Source of the DNA: Fasciolopsis buskii
Lineage: Eukaryota; Platyhelminthes; Trematoda; Plagiorchiida; Fasciolidae
Direction of reading: 5' to 3'
Assembly (NCBI GenBank): GCA_008360955.1
Contig: LUCM01004397.1
Coordinates: 1-64,000, forward strand
Length of the DNA stretch: 64,000 nt
A program made the translations under genes and the position numbers. Within the stretch, counting starts at the first letter, position 1. Each line of letters begins with the position of its first letter. The notes beneath the pieces are model-generated. The model had not been told where the DNA came from. It did not search any database and saw only the letters and a list, made by a program, of their open reading frames with translations. Below are positions 11,761 through 23,092 of this stretch, in pieces.

Positions 11761-13464
11761 TTATCTGCCGATTATCCGTGCCTGTTCGCGATTCACTTTG
11801 ATGTGCCTATTGGGTGAATTACTTGAAGAATACCAGACTTCTAAAAACTCCCTCATGTGCTTCGTAATTGCGTGGTCCGGGATCTCAACGTTATTCAAAT
11901 TGAATTTGCGTCCTTCATGAAATTCGTGGACGGATGTCAGAGGGAGTAGGTCGTATCTTCTTGTGTCTAGTTTGTGTTTGTACATTCAACTAGTTCCTTT
12001 TCTCCTGGTTTGGCCGATATAGCACTTGTAGCAATCCATGCACTTGCCTTCAACGTTTGTTCTTGTCACCGTTCTCATTAGCTCCTTTGGTTTTGATGTA
12101 AGTTTTCTCAAAGTTTGGAACGGACTATGAGCAACTGTGATTCCTCGACGTTTGGTAGTCTTGCAGTTAGTTCTGATACATTTTTGATGTACCGAAGAAC
12201 GATTCCTCTGTTTGGCTGTTTCTTTCTGCTCGTTTCCTTGTTCACTTCGTGCACGGTTCTTCTTACGAGGTTATTTGGATATCCGTTTTTCTCGAACATA
12301 TCGAAGTGGCAGGTTTATTCTTGCTTTCTTAGTCGTTCTCTGCTGCAATGAGTTTTGGCTTTCTTGGACAAGGTTCCGGTGCATGACCGTTGATGATTGT
12401 TTGAAAGCCTAACATTTGATCCGTATGAGTTTGTTTGCGATACAATCTTGTCTCCCGTGTGCTGATGGCGTTCCGATTAACCGAAACGTCCAGAAACGCC
12501 AGCTCTCCGTCCATCTCCGATTCCACGGTGAAGTTGATGTATTTGAATCTGTTTTTGATTATTTCCTATGGATCTTTAATATTTGAGAGTTTAATAACGA
12601 CGAAGACATCGTTCATATTATCTAACTCAAAGTTTTGGCTGGATCTATGGATGTTTTCCACGGCTCGCATTACCAGTTCAGCGAGAAATTCCGCTAGGGG
12701 TGAGCCCATCGCTTTCCCTTTAGTTTGTTCATTTATGCCACTGTTAAATTTGAAGCGCGTGTGTAGGCACATTTCCAGTAGTTCATTAATTGTTCTCGTT
12801 TCTGTTGGTTTTTTTGGGTGGTATTCTTGCAATAGTTTTTTGGTTATTTTCTTTGCTGGATCCAGGTCAAATGAAGTAAATAGCGCAGTGGCATCAAACG
12901 AGACCATCGCTTCGTCTTCTCCCAGAGTTCCGTCTTTTGGTTTACCCAAGAACTAATGAGCGTCAGCGACGGAGTGGCTTGATCCAATTGTCAATAGCTT
13001 CAGACATTTCCAGTTTTGTGGCCAACGTGTTAGATTTCCAGGATGGGAGACGATGGATGTGGTTCTTTGGCAATCCATAGGACTGCACAGCGTTTGAGGC
13101 CACAGCCCTCATTTTCCAGCATTCTTCGGTGGCGATCCTTTGAAAACCTTGTGACTTCTTTAGGGTCTTGTTAATCTTCTTTTCTAGTTTTGCGGTTGGG
13201 TCAGTGTCGAGTAGACGATGGGTTGTATCGTTTACTGGCAGTTTTGCTTTCTCACTTTAGTCGGTCTTGTCCAGAATGGCCGTCATTCGTCCTTCGACGA
13301 CCAGCCAGACTGTTTTTTTCTTCCTCAATGTGCCTAATGCTTTCTGGTTCCATATCCGAGAGAGCATTGAATAGCCACGCATGGGGCATATTAGGGATCA
13401 TGATATGTCTTGGTTCGCTTGTTGTGTCCTTTGGGAAGCCCGATGACTTGAGTGCGTGTTCCAA
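11761..13464 (-). pseudogene. Broken reverse transcriptase / GIY-YIG endonuclease ORF of the Penelope-like element
   Basis: Several overlapping minus-strand fragments in different frames replace a single long ORF: 13464-13252, about 13250-12950, 12949-12566 (127 codons, RT fingers and palm with SFDATALFT and AMGSPLAE), 12526-12329 (FLDV and YRK, palm/thumb), 12299-12108 (thumb), and about 12060-11761, the endonuclease with C-x-x-C-YIGQT-R and a downstream HEFHEGRKFNL segment. A catalytic YxDD-type motif was not seen intact. At least four frame changes separate the pieces, so no functional protein is expected. Confidence 0.85.
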
Positions 13465-13619
13465 CTCAGCAATGTACTCTAGTTGAAGCGTCTCTCAGTT
13501 TGAAGTTGAATCCCTTCTTGAGTGTGTTATGCTGTTCGGTTGATAGTGGCCGAGATAACAGATTATTGACCTATGTTTTTTTCTGTTTCTCCCGGAAGTT
13601 TCAAAAATTATCTAGTTTC

Positions 13620-13808
13620 CTAGCTAAACATAACCTCTTCCTTTTCTGGCAATTCCTAACACGTAACCCAATGCTCTTTAAATTGTATAAACAACTAGCG
13701 TTTACAAGTATAGTTCGTTCTATTGAATACAAGCAACTGCACTCAACTTGATATACCATTCCGTTTTGGTATTTAATTTCATAAACAATTATATATACAT
13801 ATATATAT
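13620..13808 (+). repeat. Left arm of perfect 189-bp inverted repeat
   Basis: Reading this arm in reverse complement gives 13880-14068 with no mismatch that I could find. It lies immediately upstream, in element orientation, of the antisense Penelope-like element and ends in an AT-dinucleotide run. The outer end coincides with the N gap on the other arm, so the repeat may be longer. Confidence 0.95.
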
Positions 13809-13879
13809 TATGTATATATATATATATATCATATATATATTACATATATGTATGATTCTGCAGATTCGATTCTGGTGAG
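13809..13879. repeat. AT-rich spacer of the inverted repeat
   Basis: 71 bases, mostly TA dinucleotides, ending with a short unique stretch (about 13853-13879) that resembles 30061-30087. Confidence 0.85.
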
Positions 13880-14068
13880 ATATATATATGTATATATAAT
13901 TGTTTATGAAATTAAATACCAAAACGGAATGGTATATCAAGTTGAGTGCAGTTGCTTGTATTCAATAGAACGAACTATACTTGTAAACGCTAGTTGTTTA
14001 TACAATTTAAAGAGCATTGGGTTACGTGTTAGGAATTGCCAGAAAAGGAAGAGGTTATGTTTAGCTAG
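13880..14068 (-). repeat. Right arm of perfect 189-bp inverted repeat
   Basis: Exact reverse complement of 13620-13808, running directly into the run of Ns at 14069. The pair would fold into a long perfect hairpin in the ATPase pre-mRNA. Confidence 0.95.
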
Positions 14069-14835
14069 NNNNNNNNNNNNNNNNNNNNNNNNNNNNNNNN
14101 NNNNNNNNNNNNNNNNNNNNNNNNNNNNNNNNNNNNNNNNNNNNNNNNNNNNNNNNNNNNNNNNNNNNNNNNNNNNNNNNNNNNNNNNNNNNNNNNNNNN
14201 NNNNNNNNNNNNNNNNNNNNNNNNNNNNNNNNNNNNNNNNNNNNNNNNNNNNNNNNNNNNNNNNNNNNNNNNNNNNNNNNNNNNNNNNNNNNNNNNNNNN
14301 NNNNNNNNNNNNNNNNNNNNNNNNNNNNNNNNNNNNNNNNNNNNNNNNNNNNNNNNNNNNNNNNNNNNNNNNNNNNNNNNNNNNNNNNNNNNNNNNNNNN
14401 NNNNNNNNNNNNNNNNNNNNNNNNNNNNNNNNNNNNNNNNNNNNNNNNNNNNNNNNNNNNNNNNNNNNNNNNNNNNNNNNNNNNNNNNNNNNNNNNNNNN
14501 NNNNNNNNNNNNNNNNNNNNNNNNNNNNNNNNNNNNNNNNNNNNNNNNNNNNNNNNNNNNNNNNNNNNNNNNNNNNNNNNNNNNNNNNNNNNNNNNNNNN
14601 NNNNNNNNNNNNNNNNNNNNNNNNNNNNNNNNNNNNNNNNNNNNNNNNNNNNNNNNNNNNNNNNNNNNNNNNNNNNNNNNNNNNNNNNNNNNNNNNNNNN
14701 NNNNNNNNNNNNNNNNNNNNNNNNNNNNNNNNNNNNNNNNNNNNNNNNNNNNNNNNNNNNNNNNNNNNNNNNNNNNNNNNNNNNNNNNNNNNNNNNNNNN
14801 NNNNNNNNNNNNNNNNNNNNNNNNNNNNNNNNNNN
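14069..14835. other. Assembly gap (767 Ns)
   Basis: Unknown bases. The gap lies between the right arm of a perfect inverted repeat and the endonuclease part of an RTE copy, so it probably conceals repetitive DNA: possibly a second inverted Penelope-like fragment and the 5' part of the RTE. Confidence 0.99.
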
Positions 14836-17230
14836 GCCCGCTGAGGAAACAGATAACGGAGAGCTACTTCTCCAATTCTGTTCGGACAATAACCTATTCG
14901 TATTTAGTACGAATTTCCGACACAGTTCGCGTCGCACGGCGAAATGGCGCTCTAACTCGACAGGTGGTCTGAGTCAGATAGACCATATTGCAGTAAGCTT
15001 TCGTGTGCACGATTCTGTCCAGAACTGTAGATCGTGCTGGACCACGTTCGTCGAATCGGACCATGCGTTAGTTTTAATGCGATTTTTGCTGCAGCTCGAC
15101 GGCCATGGAGGCAGGTCACAAATTTGATTGGTTGTCGAACGTCTGTGTGATTCGGCTGTTCGCAACAGCTATGAGCAGAAACTGTTCGAGGAACTAAGAA
15201 CTGCGACGAGCAGCAATGTAGACGAGTAACAGAACCAAATCAAGTAGGTGATGCATTTGGCAACAGATCTCGCCTGTCGTCCTAGATCTAGCGTTCATCA
15301 AAGACATTGGATCTCGCAAGGATCGCTTGTTCTAGTAGATCAAAAATGCCAGCTGCCTGAATACAAGGAATCGAGTAAGATGCATCGACATCTGTATCAT
15401 CATTTATTGGTAAGTCTTATGAATGACCGCGAAAACTGGCGGGTTAGGTTAGTCGAATAGAAGGAGGAAGCGGCCGCTTCAGGTAACAATCACAGACTGT
15501 TTAAGCTTATACGCGACAGCGGTGGGCGACGAACTTCGGTTAGTTAAGTCGTATGCAATAGGAACGGAGAGCTCATCCATTGTGGACACCAAAGGCTAGA
15601 CAGTTGGGCTGGGCACTTCAAAGATTAGTTTTGCTGGCCGCATGCTAAATTAGTTAGCCTGACGACTGCGGCTGAGAATTCTTAGGAGGTATCTCTTGAT
15701 ACTCCAACGGAGATGGAAATGAAAATTCGAATATTCGACTTCTGAAGCGGGGCAAAGCAGTCGATTCGGACGAACTACTTGGATTGAGTAACCCTCATGA
15801 AATCACTTACCTCCTTGATTCATGATATTTGGAACTAGAAGCATATTCCGTTATCGTCCGGTGAGTCACTGATTGTACTCATCTTCAAGAAGGAAACACG
15901 AAGTGACTGTAGCATCGGGGGATTGGTTTAATTCCGATAGTTACTAAAGTAATAGCTTCGATACTACTGCGTTATCTGCCACCAAAAATCCGCGAACAGC
16001 AAGGTGAATTTCGTCCAGGTCGGGACTGTATCGACCAGATAATCACTCTTCCTCAATTACTAGAAACGCGCCACACGCATCGCCGCCCTACGATCGCAGT
16101 CTTTCTGGAATTGCAAGGAGCGTTCCACTCAGTGTATCGAACACCGTTATTCAGTGCTCTTCACCAGAGTGGTATGTCAGCGAAGTTCCTGAAACTGTTG
16201 AGAGCGTTGTACTCGCATACCTATAGTGGCGTGAGAGTTTACAGTGAATCGCCATGTTCATTCAAAACGACTGGCATTATTTGGCGAGAGTGTCCCATCT
16301 TTCCATTCTTGTCCAACTTCGTCATGGACGAGGTGATGGAAGATGTTTTAGGAGGTCTCCAGAATGTAGAAATCGGTCTGCGAAATAGAGAAGCTGTGCG
16401 ATCTAGATTAAGCAGACGACGTCGTGTGCCTGTTAGAATCCGCGGACCATGCACAACGGGCAGTAGATGGACTCTCGAAGTCGGTTGCTTGGTTTAGCAT
16501 GTGCTTTGCACCTCTAAAGTGGAAAGTGCTGTTGCAGGACTGTACGACAGTAGTGCCGAAATTGGTGCTGAGCGGAGAGGAACTAACGATTGTGGTCCGT
16601 TTCACCTACCTTGGTAGCTGCATGTCGAACGATGGCAGCTCGGCAGTGGAGATAAATAAGAGTATATCGCTGGACTGAAGCACTTGTGGCGTCGGTCTGA
16701 TATTTCACTGAAGTTGAAAAGTCGTATGTACTATGCCGCAGTGTGCTCAGTTCAGTTTTGTTGTAAGGCTGCGAGACATGAAGTATGCGTGTGGGAGATG
16801 TTCGTCGGTTGGAGGTTTTCGACAACCGATGTTTACGTAGTATGGCTAGGATTGGATGGAGTGACTGGGTGAGTAATGTGGAAGTGAGGAATTTAGTGTT
16901 ATGTCAATTCTGAGAATACCTTATCTCAGTGTGTGAAACTTAGTAAACTACGCAGGTTGGGTCACGTGTTGCATATTGCAGACACTCGTTTACCATACCC
17001 TGGCCTATTTTGCGTTCCCCCGAGGAATGGAAGAAGCCATGTGGAGACCAACAGATGACGGCAACGTGGGATGAGAAAATGTACGGCGAACTTAGGTAAA
17101 TTAGGTGTCTCATGTCTTCGTGGTTGGGGTCCAAAAGACTCGTCAACTAGCTGGCTGGAGACACTGAAGGATATGTCAGTAAGCCGTGAACATTGGGGAT
17201 CGTGATCTCATTTTCTGCCTAATCAGAATG
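14836..17230 (+). mobile_element. RTE-clade non-LTR retrotransposon, degenerate, 5' end lost in the gap
   Basis: The copy opens inside the apurinic-like endonuclease: TDNGELLLQFCSDNNLF (about 14855), QIDHIAVSF and SDHALV (15056-15073). The reverse transcriptase follows with GEFRPGRDCIDQIITLPQLL (from 16003), LQGAFHSVYRTPLF and LKLLRALYSHTYSG. The catalytic YADD position reads stop-ADD (16409-16420), so the enzyme is dead. Further RTE C-terminal matches run to about 17230 (FAPLKWKVLLQDC, YLGSCMSNDG, RRLGHV-like region, GWGPKDSS-like region). Frameshifts and stops are frequent. Confidence 0.9.
15967..16678 (+). pseudogene. RTE reverse transcriptase remnant
   Basis: The best-preserved part of the RTE copy. 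Frame-linked segments read as RT motifs 1 to 7 of the RTE clade: PPKIREQQGEFRPGRDC, then FLELQGAFHSVYR (normally FLDF-x-x-AFDS), SNFVMDEVMED, stop-ADDVVCLLES in place of YADD, and MCFAPLKWKVLLQD with LGSCMSNDGS. The catalytic aspartate of motif A is not preserved (LELQGAFHS) and the tyrosine of YADD is a stop codon, so there is no activity. Confidence 0.85.
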
Positions 17231-17246
17231 ATTGGAAAGGTACTTT

Positions 17247-18204
17247 TTACGTTTTGATTTTGTTCAGTTTTTTGGCTACTATAGCATTCTTATCTTTTCC
17301 CGACGGAGTAGATCCATTCCCTGTTCTCTTTGGATATTCACCCTTCTTATAGAAGGATGTAACTCTGGAGAACGGGCAGCGATCAGTGAGGCTTGCCTTG
17401 CTGTTTAACGCTGAACGATGATGTTGATGAGATGTACTTAGTGTTTTCCTTGACTCAGCCATGGAACTTCTCTCCTCGAAGAAAATTACAAGTTTTATAA
17501 AGTTTGCTCTTTTTGGTATGTTGGATAACCGAACTGACTCAGATGAATTAGAATGAATCAGATTCCTTGTTGAAGACATCGGGTTTAGTTATTAATGATT
17601 TGATATGAATTACGAAGCCAAACCTGGGCAGTCAGTGCAATCAACATACTCTGTTCACGGGTCCACTCGCGTGTCAAATAATATTCCTGTGGGGTTTTGC
17701 TTCACAGACTCGTTCAAAGTTATGGAGAAATTTATTGATACACTGCGACTAATATGACATTCTCTCTCTATGGCTTATGGTAAGAGAAAAGATTAGCACA
17801 ATTCATTATCTGTACTGGCACTCAGCTAGGCACTCACTAGGCTCGCCGGACCATTGAAATGATCAATACCACATTCTTTATCACGTATGAAACTGACAGT
17901 GCCCTATTCGACACCATCTTAGTGCTGGTATATTGTTCATCGGTGGTTGACAAATTTTAGCCACAGTCAACAATTCATAGGAATTCGGAGCAGTAGGCTT
18001 CAGAAATATGTGACCCATTTCATCAGTTTGGACTCTCAGACTAGTCTGAATTTCATGTTTTCGTTTATGAGGTTTTTCAGAGCTTCCATTTGAAATCACA
18101 ACGTTGCTTGTTTTAAAGTTTACCTCATGCCAGACTATATTGAGCGTTATAATGTTGTGCTGGCTGTGTAACATTTCCGTTTTGTTGGGAAAATTCCGTA
18201 ACAA
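17247..18204 (-). other. Two antisense open stretches, possible nested gene (unrecognised)
   Basis: On minus, 18204-17881 is open for 107 codons and 17579-17247 for 110 codons. Both are polar and basic in composition, unlike the low-complexity translations usual in this AT-rich intron; the second ends in a lysine-rich tail. A GTGATA-type donor just before the first stop and an ACAAG acceptor near 17570 could join them, but this is speculative. No domain is recognised. Frames of this length are also expected by chance a few times in 64 kb. Confidence 0.2.
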
Positions 18205-19177
18205 GTAAACCGTATTATTTTTGCAAAACGATTAAAACCAACTTGATGTGTTTGGCTTTAAAAGTACAAGTACAAGTACAAAGCTTATTGATTTATCAAG
18301 ATTATTATAGGTTTACCACCTTTACGCTTCTAGTTCTTACTAGAGTCCTGACCGAGGATCCTATTGGGCCTTGAAGGGCAGGAAATTCATTTGCTTATAA
18401 TGGATGAACGAGAGCTAAAAAAACTTGGCAGCCTGACAATCAACTGGGATTTTATGATTGGTAAAATAGGTGTGATTAACAGTGTGTTCAAAATATGTGA
18501 ATGAAAAGTCAGTTACAGAGGGAAGAATAAAAAGAAGATCAGTGTTGTTAGCTTTCAATCGAGTGCGCCAAGAGGATTATGACGTTGATCATCTTGGGTG
18601 AGACAATAACAAGGGCTGCACAAGTTTGCATTGCGTGCATAATTTAAAGATTGTCTATTGAAATGCTGTGGATTCAACATACTTTAGGTACATTTTGCTT
18701 AACCCTTTGATGATAATCCTCGGTTTTGTCGGGACTACTTTGAAGACTATCACCGGACTGAGTTAGCTCCCACTGTGACTTAGGTCTTGTGGAATTGCAC
18801 GGTTGGTCGAGACCTAAGGCTCCGAGTGTTTGGCAGGAAGTCAAGATTTTTAAATTATATAATGGATCCGTTCACGAATATTAAAATGTTAATTTACGTG
18901 GTTCCGGTTTGTGTGCTCCGCTCCGTCGGTTGTAGATGAGTTAGAGTCAGTCAGTTTCAGGAATTTCTAACGATTTCATGAATAGTCCTCCATTAATATC
19001 CGTCTGGCGTTCACATTTGACATGTTTTGGTCTGTTTTAAGATTGTGGCTGCAGTGATAAGAAAAAATTAGACAGTCATCAGTATCTTAAACTTACTTTT
19101 TGTAGACGCTTGCCTTATATGATTGGAATGGGACGGAGTTACCTCCTGTGACTCAAGATATTCTTTGTTGGTTGCAG

Positions 19178-19309
19178 CTTTTCAGCAGGTCGATTCTACT
19201 GACCTCGTACCCGGAGATATACTTGAGATTCCGCGCAACGGATGTGTGATGCAGTGTGACGCCCTTTTACTCTCCGGAAATTGCATAGTCAATGAAAGCT
19301 CATTAACAG
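19178..19309 (+). CDS. ATP13A-like: P5B ATPase exon 5: actuator domain core
   Basis: The acceptor GGTTGCAG ends at 19177. Two bases complete the exon-4 codon and the exon then encodes [32 protein letters not shown] and [10 protein letters not shown], the classic P5 actuator sequence. The strong donor GTAAGT at 19310 splits the glycine of TGE. A second possible acceptor (TTTTCAG, 19179-19185) would break the phase and was not chosen. Confidence 0.96.
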
Positions 19310-20809
19310 GTAAGTATCATCATTTGTTCATAAGGACGTATTTGATTTTGAGACGAACATTCTCTCGAAATGATGACGATTCCATCTGAATGTCACAGGT
19401 TCGATCAGTTCAATTGCTAGTGACTTCCCTATTTGTCAGCTTTCTAATATCCACGCCACTTTGCACTTGATGAATCCACACCGAACTAGGTTCTTAATAT
19501 CTAGAAGAACGATGAGCCGCTTTATTATGTTTGCAGTTTTGTAAAAGTTGGACAGCGATGTTCCTGATTTTTAAGATTTTGGGTATATGCTCTTTCGAAA
19601 TTTTTAAAAAAGATGTAAACAAATAAAAACAAAATAACTTATAGAATGAGAGTCCATTTGAAGTGAACACCTACTTATGGAGAATTGATAGTAATCGTAA
19701 AATCTGCTTGCTTCAATCTTAAATGCTTTTTACCCATATAGGTCTTATAGTCCATTATTGCTTAATATTGTATTAATTTATGCCAATTAATTTAACTTTA
19801 CTTTGAACGGATATAATGAAATTCCGTACTGAAAAATGCTGTAGTCGTTATGGTATCAGGCCACTTATTTCCAGAGAACAGAACGATGCTCTGATAATTG
19901 CAGTTTAAAGTAAATTTTACTAGACTTAAATATTAGTGCTAATTGATATTTTGTCTCCTCCAGAACAGTAACTTTTAAAATGACCTACAAGCCACTGTTT
20001 ATTTTTGTTTACTCTCCTGTAATTTGGTACAAGATAAATGTCTTACTGGTTTCCTCAGTCATGAAATAAAATAATTAGAAGAGTGCATGTCAAAACAATA
20101 CCTCAGGCGGATACAAAATAATTACCAGCGGAATTATCCGAGTACATGGGGTATTGTTGCTTCCTAAGCGTCTTTAATCTTGAAACGACACAAGTCGAAA
20201 GACTGCACCACAGTGTGCTGTATTTCACCAGTCAGTGTTCTAAATAGTCTCAAGGAGTGTGCTTTTTGCTAGGGTGAATTATCAACTTTTTGGTGCAAGA
20301 AGAATCGTTCATATAGTGCACTGGCTGTGCGTTAAGCAGCATACTTTCAGGTCCATAGATTCAGTTGATATTGAGGTTCCTCTGCTCAGAGTGGCTTTTA
20401 ATCCGGTCAGCCACTGTTTAACTGGTTTTATCAGTCGGACTATCGAAGGATTTTGGGTGCCCTGTTAGCGTAAACCAACTGAAATTTTCTTGGATTTTGG
20501 ACATGATTTTAGATGTCATGTATAAGTCGTGGAACAGTTAATACAATTACAGCCTTCAGATAAGGCCGTGGTCGCTTACCTCGCGTCCACTTTTCGACAA
20601 GGATTCGCAACAAAGACGAAAGAAATAAATTGTTGCTACTGGTTAGAGTGAATCGCCCTGGTGCCTTGCATGATATGCCTAGTTCACTCCGGGGTTAGGT
20701 GTACAATCTCAAACGGAGATGGATTGGTCCTGGGGACACTGCTGGGTACTATATTCACAACATTTCCCCCCCACCAGCCACATTTATGAAGCTGGTTTAC
20801 CCCGTAACA

Positions 20810-20983
20810 GACTGAAGCCGACCGGCGGTGGTCGCGGCGATTGGACTTGAGGGTTGCAGGTTAGAATTCTCCCACCGTCGGTCAACTTCCCAACTTGGGA
20901 GCCCTCTGATGGCTACTGTCCTCTTCCTGAAAACGATGTACGTTGGTTTTTCACTAATAAGAAAAGTAAATAAATAAATAAAT
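20810..20983 (+). repeat. tRNA-derived SINE, plus copy
   Basis: Begins with a tRNA-like head (GACCGGCGGTGGTCGC), has a B-box-like GGTTAGAATTC, then the shared body CCCACCGTCGGTCAACTTCC, and ends in an AAAT-repeat tail (20965-20983). The body matches the minus-strand copy at 22910-23092, so both belong to one family. The B box is mutated relative to that copy. Confidence 0.75.
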
Positions 20984-21040
20984 GCAGATCGAGGGTAAAA
21001 CATAAAGTTTTTATAAAACTATTTAACTATCCGCAGATTA

Positions 21041-21620
21041 TTAGGTAGCGGAACGTAATAGTTTTTCGAAATTCTTAGGAGAAATTATGCTTGAAACAAT
21101 GTGCCACTTGTCGAAATGCAGTTTATTTTTTTCAGAGTATGTGCTACTTTGTTTAAATTTATAGGTGACACAATCAGAAAAATATGAGTAAACAATAGAT
21201 GGGGAAATTCTTCGTTGAGAACAGCCTTTCGACTCTAATTTGAAAGAAGAGAAATCGGGAGTGAATAAGGATCCAGGACGTTTCTCTAAAATTTCACGGC
21301 ACACTGAGAGTCCAAAGGAATGAAGTTCAATGTTCGAGGATCTAGAATTATTTACACACGCTTGTAAAATAAAAGAGAAAACATGGTGAAAGTAAGAGCG
21401 AAAGCAAGTTCTAAAGGACGAAAGCTGAAAAATGGCAGAAGACTGTCGTGACTGCCCCATAACGGGGAAGAAAATAAGGGATGCAATTTATGGTAGGGGG
21501 TTTTCCGTAAGACATACCTGGTCAAAAAGTGGGAAACTGCGAATTAGTGTTTCAGCTGACCATTTGCTGTGATACTCAGAGTGCCGGTGGATTTTGAATT
21601 TTTACAACAATTGCGGTTGG
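21041..21620 (-). other. Possible antisense two-exon reading frame (unrecognised)
   Basis: On minus, 21460-21041 is open for 139 codons. Just upstream another frame reads HSEYHSKWSAETLIRSF then PLFDQ and meets a strong GTATGT donor (about 21516-21511); an acceptor GGGGCAG at about 21449 would join it in phase 0 to the long frame after an intron of some 70 bases. An overlapping 84-codon frame at 21798-21544 is cysteine-rich. No homology is recognised and a 139-codon frame can arise by chance here, so this is only a candidate nested gene. Confidence 0.2.
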
Positions 21621-22909
21621 TCTGCAAACAAGTAAATTGCTGTTCAAATTTGCATCGGGCACAGGCCAAAAGTTTAAACATAAGTTTACGCCGAAGGAGA
21701 GAAGAATCTATGAACATAATCATTAGATAAGATTTTTTCGAATCAAAGAATATGTTACAAAACAAACTGGAGAGAACTAGTGAACTGTTTTGAGGCATAA
21801 TGACAGAAGAGGGTTTGAGGGAATGATAACCGATTTGGCTTTTGAGCCTGAGTCTGATAGAGCTGTTTCATTGGTTATCGGCGGTTGCTCGAAGTTGGAC
21901 CGTGCCAGACAATTAATGATCAACGCACGGGCGTAGATGTAGCCCGATCCTGCCAGACAGCGAGAAAGTGCAAAACGCGAGACCAGAGTAAGACCGCGTC
22001 ATCCCATTGGCAACCAGCTGACAGCCGATACAGTGGTATGATCAGAAAGCGAGTGCGAATATGCAAAAGACCATATCGTGAACTGGGCCAACGAATCAGG
22101 ATGGGCGGTCCGGAGTGGACAAAAACATAAGTGGGTGATAAGTTTACTTTCTAAACGGGAATCTCTGTTTGCCGGTGGACTCTGGTTGTTTTCACGTGAG
22201 ATATAGGGAACGGACGACAACCATCTAGAGCTAGGATCGGCCCACTGAAGAGCAGACTTCGAGACAGAGAAACGACGATACACGACAGAGGAGTTTTGAT
22301 CGGGCCAACACAAACATTCTTAGAAGCGTCCTATCATTCAAACATTTCCTACTTCGGAGATAGGTGATGTGATGGTAGTAGCAGGATCACAATCGATGCT
22401 GTGGCGTAATGATGAGCTGAGATATGACAGGAAGCTGTACAGTAGTAACATTGCAAATGATCTTTATTAGTCTAGGGTCTTCTATAGTCTATTACCATTG
22501 ATGAAATACAACTCGATTCAATCTATTATAGTTTGGTGTGTGCATAGATAAATCCACATCGGAGGTTCTTTATCAGTAAGCAAGAATCGACGTTCTTAAT
22601 GAGAACACATGGCCCTAAATATTTTTGCTGTAATTTGTTTTTCATGTCTGCAAAAGGAAGCGTAAAATTTCCGCGTGAGCACCACCGACTTAGCGGTTTT
22701 TGCCGCTTGCGTTCATAGAAAAGAACTGGAACAGAACTCCACCGATATGAATCAAAGTTGTTTAGTTACTGTGGCTCATGATACCTTAGTTTTGATTATT
22801 TCTCCGATATTTCATGGCGGACTCAATCAAAGGTATTTGCAATGCCGGGTAACAGAGTACATTTCTCTGTTTATCAAACTAAACCGGCTAGAAGTATTAC
22901 CTTAGGATA

Positions 22910-23092
22910 TTTTAATCTTTTTACTTCCTTTAATAATGAAATAACACTGCACATCATCCTTCAGGAAGTGGGCCGCGGCCAGCAAAGGGCTGCCAAGTGG
23001 GGAAGTTGACCGGCGGTGGGAGGATTCGAACCCGCGACCTTCACACCCAAACGGCACGACTTTATCCACTTAATCACCGCCGGTTCAGGAGG
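22910..23092 (-). repeat. tRNA-derived SINE, minus copy
   Basis: On minus it opens with a tRNA-like sequence folding from GGCGGTGATTAAGTGG to CACCGCCGGT, with a perfect B box GGTTCGAATCC and an A-box-like GTGGATAAAG. The body (CAACTTCCCCACTTGGCAGC) and 3' part match the plus copy at 20810. As a free-standing tRNA it is unconvincing because the anticodon arm is irregular and the body continues past the acceptor. Confidence 0.8.

Larger units (their letters stand above)
11430..13619 (-). mobile_element. Penelope-like element (GIY-YIG type), degenerate, antisense to the host gene
   Basis: On the minus strand, broken reading frames together spell a Penelope-like reverse transcriptase followed by a GIY-YIG endonuclease. 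Seen from 5' (high coordinate) to 3': DTDPTAKLEKKINK and SYGLPK-like segments at about 13250-12960, MVSFDATALFTSF and KAMGSPLAEFLAELVM at 12949-12566, LAFLDVSVNR with LYRKQTHTDQML at 12526-12329, KNGYPNNLVRR at 12299-12108, and CYIGQTRR at about 12030. The tail at 11400-11500 carries a hammerhead-like core, as known for Penelope-like elements. Multiple frameshifts make it inactive. Ends are estimates; the 5' end abuts a perfect inverted repeat. Confidence 0.88.
8880..19177. other. Intron 4, about 10.3 kb, transposon-filled
   Basis: Holds an antisense Penelope-like element (about 11.43-13.6 kb), a perfect inverted repeat (13620-14068), the N gap (14069-14835) and an RTE copy (14836 to about 17230). 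Remaining stretches at 8880-11400 and 17230-19177 show nothing definite, except two antisense open stretches at 17247-17579 and 17881-18204 described separately. Confidence 0.8.

Noticed and set aside
13848..14972. 374-codon frame on plus and 290-codon frame on minus
   Set aside because: Artefacts of translating the run of Ns.
20570..20800. Possible LTR-retrotransposon integrase end (frame with NLKRRWIGPGDTAGYY)
   Set aside because: The short resemblance to the segment after an integrase core is not supported by any upstream integrase, protease or LTR.
22960..23092. A free-standing tRNA gene on minus
   Set aside because: B box and acceptor-like pairing exist, but the same sequence continues into a body shared with another copy and the anticodon arm is irregular, so it is a SINE.
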